Of a stretch of 64,000 bases of DNA, positions 1 to 11,600 are shown piece by piece. A model generated the notes under the pieces. That model did not search any database and was not told the origin of the DNA. It was given only the letters and a program-made list of their open reading frames with translations. Position 1 is the stretch's first letter. Each line of letters begins with the position of its first letter. Source of the stretch: Drosophila persimilis (Eukaryota; Arthropoda; Insecta; Diptera; Drosophilidae). Both the position numbers and the translations under genes were made by a program. Location: NCBI RefSeq assembly GCF_003286085.1, contig NW_020825355.1:744001-808000 (forward strand), given 5' to 3'.

Positions 1-1692
1 CCTGCGGGATTGTGGTTTAATTCAAATTAATTCAAATTCTTCATTTAGCATATCTAGGAGCATAACCTGTACTAGGAACTTGTGCGAGAGGTTGGTAAAG
101 CCGCCAACGCTCAAGACAAATGTTCGTCGAGAGAAGAGAAGCATCATTTTAATCATGAACTTAAAGTCCCTCGATTCATTATACCAGCCACAGTTGTACC
201 AGTCATGGAAGAGCAGCTCGCTCTGGGTCTCCACTTTCTGCGCGCTTACATTGTACAAGCTGATCTCCAGAGTTATTGTCACAAAGTACACCATAATCAT
301 GCCCATCCATACCCAGCCCACTTCCTAAAAACCAGAGCCACCATTAATTGATGTAGTAAACTCATACATACAACGAATAACAAACCAAGACGGTGCTAAT
401 CTTGTATAGTAGCATGCATATGAGGACGCTGCTGACGGAACACTGCACCAGGATAATATATTTGAAGAGGTTTTCTATCTGGTTATGATGACTGCAAAGA
501 AATTTAATAAAGAAAGATAGTTTTTGTGGAACCCCTACTTACTTCGCAATACGAGCAAAGAGTCGGACGCAACATTGAAGATACCGCACCCGTAGATGCT
601 TGGGCACCAAGTTGTCCGACGTGGAGTTTTGCACCAAGTATCTTAGGACCTTAATCAGACCCGACTCGTACCTTGTGAGCACCACAAAGAGGCTATTGAA
701 GCCAAATACAGCTGACAGGGGCACTGCGATTAGTGGCAGATTGATATTACCAGTTTAGCTACTTACCAAAAAAGCACCAAAGAGGACCACTTTGCAAAAG
801 AAAGAATCGAACCACGTAGGAAGGAAATTCATAGGCTCCAAGCTTCACAAAAGGTACTATAGCAGGATAAGCTATAAAGATAAAGGGATTATGAAATGAC
901 CATTACTTTCCGAGTCAGCACCTACTCAGGGTCATTTCACACGTATCTCGAATAATATAGCAATCGAAGATGTACTGAAAGTATGGACGCATTGTGTAGT
1001 AGAGCACCGGCATAGTGACAATTTTGAAGAAAAACATAACCTGGCGATCGATGATCAGCCAATTGTCAAGCAATATTGATCTCAAAGACCTAAGGAGATC
1101 CTGTTTTCGAGGCAAATCTAAGACAAGTTTCATTAGAAAGATATTGCTGATTTTGCATTTGCAGATTTTGTGTTATTCATACCCAAATCGAAGAGACCCA
1201 ATGATTTCAGTACCTGTCCTGTCTCCGTCGAATGCACCAATTGTACTGATGCTCCCAAGCTGCTTTGAAAGTGTAACATCTTGACCACCCCAACACTAAG
1301 TTGGAAGGTGAGCAGCACAGCCTGAAGGAAACTCAGAACGGTTAGTTATTCGTATGCAATCAAGTGATATCCCAAGCGAACCTCAACGTAGGTCTCGAAG
1401 GAGACCTGAAAATTAGCCATAATAAACGCCACTAGGCTGTAGATTATGCTCAAATTGACAAGCAAGACCACAATGAGCGTCCTATATAAAGAAAACATGA
1501 AATCATCACGAAATTCCCAATGAAAAATTCCTTGTACATGTATGTATGTACTTACAGTCGGCAGTGCTTGGAGCTACGCTTCCGCGGAGCTATGTTGATA
1601 CCAAGAGCATAGGCGCTGAGCTCCACCCAGAACAGACCTTGCTTTGGCAGCTTGTCCATACGATCCAGTTCCTGATCCAGAAGGTCCTGCAT
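1..1692 (-). CDS. Odorant receptor (insect Or family, seven-transmembrane), 3' partial
   Basis: Insect odorant receptors are seven-pass ligand-gated channel subunits that pair with Orco in sensory neuron membranes. I read exons at 1556-1692, 1382-1481, 1183-1321, 926-1117, 767-871, 543-723, 386-491 and 67-324; every junction has GT-AG ends and a continuous frame (406 codons). The last intron is 66-2, so the final short exon starts at base 1 and leaves the window. The family signature is in exon 8: a YNCGWYNES motif, then the block MMLLFSRRTFVLSVGGF and FTNLSHKF, typical of the Or C-terminal third. Exon 7 carries the helix ending in SSVLICMLLY. The start ATG (1690-1692) gives an N-terminus MQDLLDQELDRMDK, and the length is normal. 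No break is seen, so the gene looks intact. I cannot assign the member: YLQCC near exon 6 recalls Or63a, but the match is from memory. Confidence 0.85.
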
Positions 1693-3549
1693 TTCAAAGG
1701 ATAATTCAAAAACTGATTGAACCCAATGCGAAGCCTAAACTTTTATGGCATTCGCAGTCTTTCGGGTCTCAATTAGTGGCCCCAAATTATATGGCTAGAC
1801 TGGGATAATTTGCTATATGTATTGTTATGGTCATTGTGCACAAATAATTATTGAAATTGGATGGGCGTGACCTAAAGCCATTAAAAATTTAAAACTCATC
1901 GAAGGTGCATATGGTACCAACGCCGAAAAAGTGAAATCGAAGAATGTCGAGCTTTTATGAATGGAATATTCCCTACAGTCTTTGAATAGCATCCCAATAA
2001 AAAGTATTTCTATGCAAAGATCAAACATAAGATTCCATAATTTATGGGTCGATCTAATAATGTAATTAGGACACATCAAATATACTTTTACCATTAACTA
2101 TCTCTGAAGTGAACAGCAGACTTTTTATACTGCAGGTAACTCTAAGATTCGTTTCGAGCCATACTTTTTAAGTACAGAACCGATATAGTTGGTTTAATGG
2201 TGCTCCTTTGGAAAGGGGACAACACTCCAATTCAACGAGCTGGAACGGTGGGAGCCGCGCCAAGACCACGGCTCTTTCTGTCTTTTGATATTGCTGTTCG
2301 CTCAAGAAAGGAATTGATTTTTTGCTTAATGCGGGGAGGTGTGATCTCTCTACGATATCTCTCGGCAATTGTCATTTCTTGCTAGCACTTGAAATGAGAG
2401 ATGGGAAACACATAGAATGAAAGAGAGGAACCACGACAGCTCGTAATGTTATAACTATTAATTCTATTTAATTCGAATTTAATTTACTTTATCTTTTTCC
2501 ATTCTTCCGTTACTATTCTCTATTCCGCTACATCTGTCTCTCTCTATTTCACTTCTCCCCCAACCACCCAACTGTGTTGCTATCTCGCTTCCTTCCATCA
2601 GGGGGCCATGGTTTCGGCCATTGATGATGATCAAGTTGCTGATAAATAATGTACGAGAATATCGACATTCAAAAGCGGTTCATAATTTCGACGAACCTAT
2701 ACAAAATACTCTATTCTTTATTCGTTAAATGTGGATTTAGCTTTATAATCTGTACCGCTATAATGAACAGGACCTAACCAAATAGTTTTCGCCTATTCTA
2801 GGTTATTTCAAGCTATTTCTAGGCTTTAAATTGTTCTTTTCGTTGTAAATAAGCACAGTGCCTTCTATTCTATTCTGTGGCTCCCTTGGGTTGGTTTTTC
2901 GATCCAAGCTTTAGATCAGCAATTCTCAATGGAAGGGATGGATGGATCTCGGGAGTTGGGGCGGATTTCCATGAATATTACGACACGATCTGGAAACCAG
3001 AAACTATTTGTAATTGAATCTCCTCTCATCTCACTACTTTCTTATAAGTAGAATGTTTCCTAGAATGGGTCAGTCTGCGCGTATGTTTACCTTGATCTTT
3101 TTTAGTCGAGATTTTAAGGCCAATCGACAGTCTGGATCCCCCATATCCTAATTTTGAGGGAAAGTTGACAAGTATAGCAAGAAATTCCAGCCACGCCACA
3201 AGATCTGTCCCCACTTTATGCGAATCAAAATGTAAGGTTTACTCTAAAATTACTATTTCGGTTTCATTGAAATTTTAATTCAAACTCTTAAACATGTTAA
3301 AATGTTTTGTTTCTTGGAAATGAGCGACCTAGCAATTGTTACCTATTCAGACGCACATTTTCGTTTTCGTTTGAATTCGTTGGAAAGTTCTTTGTGCTGT
3401 GCGATTTCGTATGCTTTTTGCTTCATTCATTCGACGGTTCGCATGGTCTTGCGTTTTGATGAAAGCAGCATTTTGAAAAACCTCAGTTACATTTAAAAAA
3501 AAAACGAGGGGGAACGTTGTGAGTTGCTGCGGACTCCGCAACTCTACAG
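1693..3549. other. Intergenic DNA upstream of the odorant receptor
   Basis: I see no gene here. It is AT-rich unique-looking sequence. Short open frames (for example 1831-2094 and 2168-2368) have no recognisable domain and no partner exons. A short stretch near 3103-3166 resembles the 313-bp satellite and is listed separately. The odorant receptor promoter should lie just right of 1692, but I find no clear TATA or initiator. Confidence 0.5.
3103..3166 (+). repeat. Diverged relic of the 313-bp satellite unit
   Basis: The sequence from TAGTCGAGATTTTAAGG through CGACAGTCTGGATCCC parallels the satellite unit (TAGTCGAGACTTTGATG ... CGACAGTCTGGATCCT), followed more loosely by ATCCT and GGGAAAGT in the same order. 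The orientation equals that of the left array. It lies about 5.5 kb outside that array, between the odorant receptor and Bre1. The match is only about 60 bp with several mismatches, so it is probably an old single copy of the parent element. Confidence 0.55.
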
Positions 3550-4107
3550 TTATACCCGATACTAAGTCAGTATGGCTCTCCTCCGGCAGACGGCGCTAAT
3601 ATTAAACGACACGACAAAGAGTGCGTGCGAGAGAGACAGAAAATCAGTCTGAGCGTGACGTCGGGCGCTGCGTAGCCACTGCAAATTGTTTTCTTGATTC
3701 TGGCTATAATAATTATACGATCTGGTTGAGATTTTACACTCTAGAAGATATGGTCATCCTCTACGAGTCTGCGTTTTTGGTTTTATCGTATCTTTAAAAA
3801 TGTTGATGCCATTTTCGTCCTTTGTGTGGGCGGAAGTGGGCGGGGCGATGTTTTGAAATATTTATGTAGCAGTGAAATATCACAGAAGTCTGGATCCAAA
3901 ACATCGTTGCTCTAGCTCTTATAGTCTTTGAGCACTAGGCGCTGAAGGGGACGGACAGACGAACAGACGGACGGCGGACAGACAGACAGGGCTCTATCGA
4001 GTCGGCTATTGATGCTGATCAAGAATATATATACCTTATGGGGTCGGAAACGATTCCTTTTGGCCGTTACACGTCCACTTTCACCACAAATCGAGTGTCG
4101 GGTATAA
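3550..4107 (+). mobile_element. DINE-1/INE-1-like non-autonomous element (Helitron-related)
   Basis: The stretch is bounded by a subterminal inverted repeat, TTATACCCGA at 3550-3559 and TCGGGTATAA at 4098-4107. Near its right end it carries a GACG/GACA (GTCY-type) microsatellite at about 3951-3989, followed by the block TCGGCTATTGATGCTGATCA and AATATATATACCTTATGGGG, which recurs across Drosophila in DINE-1/mini-me elements. It has no coding capacity. These are non-autonomous, Helitron-derived elements. It sits downstream of Bre1. Confidence 0.75.
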
Positions 4108-4604
4108 TTAAAAAGCTTGTCATATCAATATATGTACTGTGATATATCGATGTTATTGTGCGATAAGATATTATGTATATTTATCGACCGCCAGAAAACC
4201 AGACATTTTCAAACTGCGAAAATGGATTTTAATCTAAAATTAAAGTTTTTAGCCATTTATTAGAGTTCGTACATTTAGTTTCAAATTAAATCATTTAAAA
4301 ATAGTTTGATTTACAAAAACTAGAAGCTACATAAAAAAGCCGCGACGAAGTCTCGCGGAACTCATAGTGAGATGCTTGGCGCCATATGAACAAATTCAAA
4401 TAAGTGCCCACAGTGGGAATCGGGGGAGTTATTCGGAGGCTACTTAAACAAAAGATTAGTACATACATACATAGATTAGATACTCGTATTATATGCTCAT
4501 AATGAATAATTCGGCATGAATGTCTGTCTATGAGTGCGTGTGTGGTTGTGAATAGGACATGCCGAAACGTACCTAAATTACCTTTAAGGGGGTCTATCGC
4601 TTAT
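4108..4604 (-). other. Bre1 3' flank, probably 3' UTR
   Basis: This lies directly after the Bre1 stop codon in transcription direction and shows no other gene. Several TTTATT runs on the plus strand (AATAAA on the transcribed strand), for example near 4257-4262, could serve as poly(A) signals. I cannot fix the cleavage site. Confidence 0.4.
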
Positions 4605-7600
4605 TTACTGCAGATATAACCTATGATAATCGTTGGCGCCGAAGGCGCAGTTGCATTTGGGACACTTTCGCTGCCTTGTCTCGTACCGTGTGCGCAGGCA
4701 GTCGTAGCAGAAGACGTGGAAGCACTTTGACAAGACTGCATCCTTTCGCTTCACCTTGCACGATGGACACGTGAGCGTCTCCTTGTACTCGCGGATCTCC
4801 TCGATCATCACCTCGTCGATGGTTGTGCCAGACATTTCCATCTTCTTCATGCGCTCTGCCTTGCGCTTGAACTGTGCCAGCTCCTCATGTAACCTCTTCG
4901 TCTTGTACGCCTCCGCTTCCAGGGAGCTCGTCTTTTCAGCCACCACCTGCTGCGCCTCCTTCATCTGTGCATGGTACTTCTCCAGATGGAGCTTCAAGTC
5001 GGCCGCCGATTGCGCCGACTCAATGGCCTTACGCTTGTGCATCTCCATGGCCTGTTGCCGCAGCATCAGCTCCTTCTCCATCGAGGCCACTGTTGCTTGT
5101 AGACTGCGCTCCTTCTCCTCCAGCTTTCGCAGCACGACGTGCATGGCTTCGATCTGACTCGTTGCAGTGGCCATCTGGTCCTCAAGCACTGTCTTCTCTT
5201 CCCTCAGTAGCTTGTGCAGCTGATTGGCCTTGATGCGTTCCGACATGAGCTTGAAGTTGGCATCGTCCTTCTCACGCAGTTGCTGGATGAGCCTCGAGTT
5301 CTGCTCCTGCATGTCCTCAAAAGCCTGTCCCGTGACCTCCATTTCGTTAAGCAGCGCCTCTTCCTCGTGGGAGCCCACAAAAGGCCGAGTATAGTTGCCC
5401 GCTGGGCCAGGTGCACCGCCCCACGCGTTCTCCGAAGGCTTATGGTTGGCCATTTGCTTCTGAAGCTCGTACTTTTGCTCCTCGAGCTGCTTGATTTTCC
5501 GTAGCGCCTCTTCGTCGGCGAGCTTTTTCCGCTCTTCGCGCTTGCTCTCCTGCAGCTTCTTAAGCTGTTGCCGCAGCTCCTCAATTTCAGAGCGGAGCTT
5601 CTTTTCGGTGGCCATCAGTTGTACTTTGTCGCGTTGATCCTTCGAGACGCCTTTGTACATGTCCAGCAGCAGTTTCATCTCCTTCTGATCATTCAACGCT
5701 TTCCTATAAAACAAGAAAAATACAATTAAGTTGCCAAACAGTTCGCCATTTCAGATGGAATAGAACCTACTTTAGCTGGGCCTTGAGATCGCGTACCGTT
5801 TCGCTTTCCACGGTCTTCACGTCCTTGGCTTTCACACCATCCTTGGAATCCTTTTCGGCTTTGACGGCGTTTCCTGAACCAGCATTTGAGGCTCCTGTTG
5901 TTGAGTTCTGTGGCCCAGGAGAGTCCTTCTTCTCTGCTGTCGCGGTCTCTGCTGCGCTAAGCTTTTCCTGTTTAATACCATCCTTGACATCCTTGCCAGC
6001 TTCGTCATCCATTTCATCATCGGCCGTGGCAGGGTTCTCCTCTTTAATATTGGCTATGTTGGTGTCGCTGCCGGCATTCGTATTGTTTGTCTGCCCAGAG
6101 GAGGATGAGTGGTTGGCATTCTCCTCTTTGACATTCGCCGCAGATTCCTGCTTGATCTCCTCGCCTGCAGCATTTGTAGCTGCTTGAAGTTTGTTGCCCT
6201 CCAGCTTGGCCAGGGCATCGTCCAGCTCCTTCCGCATCTTGACAATTTCCGTGGACGTGTCCTTATACTTTCTCTTGTACCTCTGCACCTCGCCCTTGAG
6301 CTGGCCATTGTGATTTTGCAGCGAGGTAATGAGATGCCTCATTTCGCGGTTGATGGGCGCCGTCTGCTCGTTGGCAGCCATATTCTGCTCGAATTCGATG
6401 CGCAAAACTTCATACTCCTTGCGTATGGCGGCTAGGACGTCCTCCATTTGGATCATCTCGCTGCGCACCTTCTTCTGGGCAATTAGCTCCTCGCTCTCCA
6501 TCACCTCGATCTGACGGAGATGTTGATTTTTGCTCGTCTGCAATAGGTTCCGCGTCTCGTCAAGCATCGTTTTAATCTGCATGGACTCGTTGTAGAGAAC
6601 GGAGAACTGAGATTGCAGACACTTGTACTCCGTGGTCTCCACAATCACCGACTCGGGTAGTTGCCGTATCTGATGAAATCGAGAATTGAGTATATAAATT
6701 GGTATATCAACTAAGGCTATATACTTACATCCATCTTGAGCTTCTCTACTTCTTTGAGGGTCTCGCGATGCGTTGCATGCAGCTTGTCCAGCTCCTGCAA
6801 TCGATTGTTGGCCAATTCCCGATACTCTTCCAGCTCTTTTTGCAAATCCTCCAGGAGCTGGCTGTTCACACTGGTTGTGGTAGTGGCGGAACCCGTGCTT
6901 GGGGTCTTGGCACTGTTGCTGCTCTTGTTAGGATCGCCGTAGATCTGGTGATAGGCCTTCAGCTTCTCAATGGCCTCAGCCAGATGGTTCTCGAGCTTGT
7001 CGTTGCGGCAGTGGATCTTTTCCAGGTCATACTGCAGCTCATCGATTTGGTTCTTGAGCTCGGCATTCTCCGTCTCCTTCGCGGTGAGGGCGTCCTGGTA
7101 TTCCTTCATTTTTAGCGACATTGTGTGGAATTTCTCGTGCAGCGACGTGTTCAGATTCTGCAGGCTGCGGTTCTCGGTCATGATCTCGATGTGCGTCTTC
7201 TTGAGCGTCTCCTCGAGCGCCTGGACTCGAAGGATAGCCGCTTCCGCCTCGCCACTGGACTTTTGCTCTTCATCTCCACCACTAGTTCCCGCGGCCCCGG
7301 ACCCTGTTGCACTCGACAGGCTATCGCCTCTCAAAACATGAGTTATCTTCTCATTACGCTGCATTACCCGATCAATAACCTGCACGATCTTGGCCACTGC
7401 ACGCTTCGACACCTGGACGCGGTTGGCCAGCTTCTCGTCCAGTTCCTCCTTGTCCCATGTGGAGAGTTGCGTTAGAAACGAAGTGGTCACCTCGTTCTCA
7501 TTCTTGTTCTCCAGCTCATCGGCCGTCTCTGCATCGAATCGCTGCAGCAGGACTCTGATGTCCTCGTTCAGTTGATTCCAATACCGATTCACCACGTTCA

Positions 7601-7874
7601 GCACGGCATCGTCTTGCGTTTGCCGCTTTTCCAGCTGTTCAATGCGGTGCCTCAGTTCGGCCTCGGTGCGCATCCGCTGCTCGATGCGCTGGGCAAGCTT
7701 CTTGTTTTGGAACTCGAGCACCTTGATGTCCATCTCCTCGAGAGTGGAAACCGGCCCAATGAGGTGCGGCTCGAAGTGCACCTTCTTAATGGGTGGCTGT
7801 CCAGCCGCTGCCGCCGCCACCAAGCAGCTGCTACCGCTGCCGCCAGTAGCATCTTCAGCGCTGCGTTTCGACAT
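4605..7874 (-). CDS. Bre1: Bre1, E3 ubiquitin ligase for histone H2B
   Basis: Bre1 (RNF20/RNF40 family) works with the E2 Rad6 to monoubiquitinate histone H2B in transcribed chromatin, upstream of H3K4 methylation and Notch target expression. Coding exons are 6729-7874, 5771-6669 and 4605-5703, with two short GT-AG introns in frame, giving about 1047 residues (D. melanogaster is close to this). Almost the whole protein is charged heptad-rich coiled coil. A low-complexity acidic/Ser/Lys stretch in exon 2 (about 6190-5800) separates the coiled-coil halves. The C-terminal RING finger (residues about 994-1032) begins [10 protein letters not shown], has CFHVFCYDC and CPKC with all eight zinc ligands in place, and ends in the conserved NDYHRLYLQ tail. 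The start ATG at 7872-7874 opens [12 protein letters not shown], followed by the nuclear-type [15 protein letters not shown]. The promoter lies at 8190-8345, only a few hundred bases from the giant satellite palindrome. Confidence 0.97.
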
Positions 7875-8189
7875 CCTTTCACTGCAAACAAGTCAACAAA
7901 AATGCATTTGAAAACAGAAAGCGCACTTATTGCTGATTATTGATTTTGTGCCAGAAGCGGCAAGTGGCACCTCGCAGCTACGGCCGCAAATTTTCGTGGC
8001 TGTACTCCATTTTTTTATCGTGTGGTGGCGCGGGTGTCGCCGAACAGAGGCAGCGAAGACGCCCCCCCAAAGACGTGAATATTGAGATAAACTTATGTTC
8101 TAAGTGTTGCTTACCTTAGTCTCAGGTTTCCACACTTTAACTTAACATTTATTAAGCTAATCTATTTAATTTCTACGTTTTATCTGCTT

Positions 8190-8345
8190 CTCAGTGTGAC
8201 CGCGGACTTATCGATAAAATATACCGTCCTACCCTCAGAAATATACCGACACATACCGCCGCATTTTCAAAATATACCGTAAATATACTGACGAATTCAA
8301 GTCCTACAAGCAGTATTATTTTCGGTATTTTTTGGTATTTTAAAA
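8190..8345 (-). promoter_or_regulatory. Bre1 housekeeping promoter: Ohler motif 1, DRE and a cluster of Ohler motif 6
   Basis: Reading toward Bre1 on the minus strand, 8192-8202 is CGGTCACACTG, an exact Ohler motif 1 (M1BP site). 8209-8216 is a perfect TATCGATA (DREF site). From about 8219 to 8340 at least five GGTATATTT/GGTATTTT words match Ohler motif 6. This TATA-less set is characteristic of constitutive Drosophila promoters. A possible 5' UTR intron donor (CTAAGGTAAGCAAC on the minus strand) is at about 8111-8118. Further right, 8370-8425 has four more ATCGAT-like words. Confidence 0.7.
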
Positions 8346-8608
8346 ATTACCAAATAATCAATAACTAATCAAATATCGATAATTTTATAATCATCGATAT
8401 AAACCATCGATATGAAACCATCGGTATGAATTTTGAGAAACTGCCACGACCTATCGAAGCACTGCCATCTCAATTGGATTTGTGGGGAGATTTTCCGTGG
8501 CTGCCATTTTGAAGACCAGCGGCGCCCTTTGGCGCCAGTTGTCCAGTTGTGGCCCACTATTCCGCGCTTCCTCAGCCACCAGACCACCACGGAGCAACAA
8601 TCCGATGC
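8346..8608. other. Junction between the Bre1 promoter and the satellite palindrome
   Basis: The segment starts AT-rich with several ATCGAT words, then becomes GC-richer sequence that does not match the 313-bp unit. The first recognisable repeat bases (TTGCCAAAAATCAGCC) begin at about 8618. I found no convincing target-site duplication against the right end near 30962. Confidence 0.4.
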
Positions 8609-11600
8609 CAAAATAAATTTGCCAAAAATCAGCCTCATTTTCGTAGTCGAGACTTTGATGCCGTTCGACAGTCTGAATCCTCGCGATCCTGGGAGAGTAT
8701 GTCCCTCACCGTACTGTCTCTATTTGCCTGAGATATAGCCTTGCGAAGATTCGGATTTGCGTATCATTTAGAGGATGCTTTTTTCTTATATCTCTGCAAT
8801 ACGGCAGCCGATCTGGGAGCGGCACGTCTCTCCGTGATCGGGAGAGTCCTGCCAACCGATTGGCACCAGAAAAAGGGACATCCACTTTTTCACGATTTTC
8901 GCAAAAAATCATGATGGTTACATCATTAAATTTGCCAAAAATCGGCCTCATTTTCGCAGTCGAGACTTTGATGCCGTTCGACAGTCTGGATCCTCGCGAT
9001 CCTGGGAAAGTAGGTCCTTCACCGATCGGGCCCTATTTGTATGAGATATAGCCTTCCGAAGATTGACATATCGTGAAAATACTGGTTTCTTCTGCACGCT
9101 ATATCTGCAATACGGCAGCCGATCTGGGAGCGGCACGTCTCTCCGTGATCGGGAGAGTCCTGCCAACCGATTGACACCAGAAAAAGGGACATCCACTTTT
9201 TCACGATTTTCGCAAAAAATCATGATGGTTACATCATTAAATTTGCCAAAAATCGGCCTCATTTTCGTAGTCGAGACTTTGATGCCGTTCGACAGTCTGG
9301 ATCCTCGCGATCCTGGGAAAGTAGGTCCTTCACCGATCGGGCCCTATTTGTATGAGATATAGCCTTCCGAAGATTGACATATCGTGAAAATACTGGTTTC
9401 TTCTGCACGCTATATCTCTGCAATACGGCAGCCGATCTGGGAGCGGCACGTCTCTCCGTGATCGGGAGAGTCCTGCCAACCGATTGACACCAGAAAAAGG
9501 GACATCCACTTTTTCACGATTTTCGCAAAAAATCATGATGGTTACATCATTAAATTTGCCAAAAATCGGCCTCATTTTCGTAGTCGAGACTTTGATGCCG
9601 TTCGACAGTCTGGATCCTCGCGATCCTGGGAAAGTAGGTCCTTCACCGATCGGGCCCTATTTGTATGAGATATAGCCTTCCGAAGATTGACATATCGTGA
9701 AAATACTGGTTTCTTCTGCACGCTATATCTCTGCAATACGGCAGCCGATCTGGGAGCGGCACGTCTCTCCGTGATCGGGAGAGTCCTGCCAACCGATTGA
9801 CACCAGAAAAAGGGACATCCACTTTTTCACGATTTTCGCAAAAAATCATGATGGTTACATCATTAAATTTGCCAAAAATCGGCCTCATTTTCGTTGTCGA
9901 GACTTTGATGCCGTTCGACAGTCTGGATCCTCGCGATCCTGGGAATGTAGGTCCTTCACCGATCGGGCCCTATTTGTATGAGATATAGCCTTCCGAAGAT
10001 TGACATATCAAGAAAATACTGGTTTCTTCTGCACGCTATATCTCTGCAATACGGCAGCCGATCTGGGAGCGGCACGTCTCTCCGTGATCGGGAGAGTCCT
10101 GCCAACCGATTGACACCAGAAAAAGGGACATTCACTTTTTCACGATTTTTGCAAAAAATCATGATGGTTACATCATTAAATTTGCCAAAAATCGGCCTCA
10201 TTTTCGTAGTCGAGACTTTGATGCCGTTCGACAGTCTGGATCCTCGCGATCCTGGGAAAGTAGGTCCTTCACCGATCGGGCCCTATTTGTATGAGATATA
10301 GCCTTCCGAAGATTGACATATCGTGAAAATACTGGTTTCTTCTGCACGCTATATCTCTGCAATACGGCAGCCGATCTGGGAGCGGCACGTCTCTCCGTGA
10401 TCGGGAGAGTCCTGCCAACCGATTGACACCAGAAAAAGGGACATCCACTTTTTCACGATTTTCGCAAAAAATCATGATGGTTACATCATTAAATTTGCCA
10501 AAAATCGGCCTCATTTTCGTAGTCGAGACTTTGATGCCGTTCGACAGTCTGGATCCTCGCGATCCTGGGAATGTAGGTCCTTCACCGATCGGGCCCTATT
10601 TGTATCAGATATAGCCTTCCGTAGATTGACATATCAAGAAAATACTGGTTTCTTCTGCACGCTATATCTCTGCAATACGGCAGCCGATCTGGGAGCGGCA
10701 CGTCTCTCCGTGATCGGGAGAGTCCTGCCAACCGATTGACACCAGAAAAAGGGACATTCACTTTTTCACGATTTTCGCAAAAAATCATGATGGTTACATC
10801 ATTAAATTTGCCAAAAATCGGCCTCATTTTCGTAGTCGAGACTTTGATGCCGTTCGACAGTCTGGATCCTCGCGATCCTGGGAAAGTAGGTCCTTCACCG
10901 ATCGGGCCCTATTTGTATGAGATATAGCCTTCCGAAGATTGACATATCAAGAAAATACTGGTTTCTTCTGCACGCTATATCTCTGCAATACGGCAGCCGA
11001 TCTGGGAGCGGCACGTCTCTCCGTGATCGGGAGAGTCCTGCCAACCGATTGACACCAGAAAAAGGGACATCCACTTTTTCACGATTTTCGCAAAAAATCA
11101 TGATGGTTACATCATTAAATTTGCCAAAAATCGGCCTCATTTTCGTTGTCGAGACTTTGATGCCGTTCGACAGTCTGGATCCTCGCGATCCTGGGAATGT
11201 AGGTCCTTCACCGATCGGGCCCTATTTGTATGAGATATAGCCTTCCGAAGATTGACATATCAAGAAAATACTGGTTTCTTCTGCACGCTATATCTCTGCA
11301 ATACGGCAGCCGATCTGGGAGCGGCACGTCTCTCCGTGATCGGGAGAGTCCTGCCAACCGATTGACACCAGAAAAAGGGACATTCACTTTTTCACGATTT
11401 TTGCAAAAAATCATGATGGTTACATCATTAAATTTGCCAAAAATCGGCCTCATTTTCGTAGTCGAGACTTTGATGCCGTTCGACAGTCTGGATCCTCGCG
11501 ATCCTGGGAAAGTAGGTCCTTCACCGATCGGGCCCTATTTGTATGAGATATAGCCTTCCGAAGATTGACATATCAAGAAAATACTGGTTTCTTCTGCACG

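Noticed and set aside
4756-5233. Plus-strand frames antisense to Bre1
   Set aside because: They are shadows of a coiled-coil gene with strong codon bias; no splice sites or domains support them.
8553-8573. Near-match of CACTATTCCGCGC (left flank) and CACTATTCCGTGC (about 31002-31018) as target-site or terminal repeats
   Set aside because: The shared part is about 10 bp, is in direct orientation, and lies outside the clear array ends by different distances. It could be chance.
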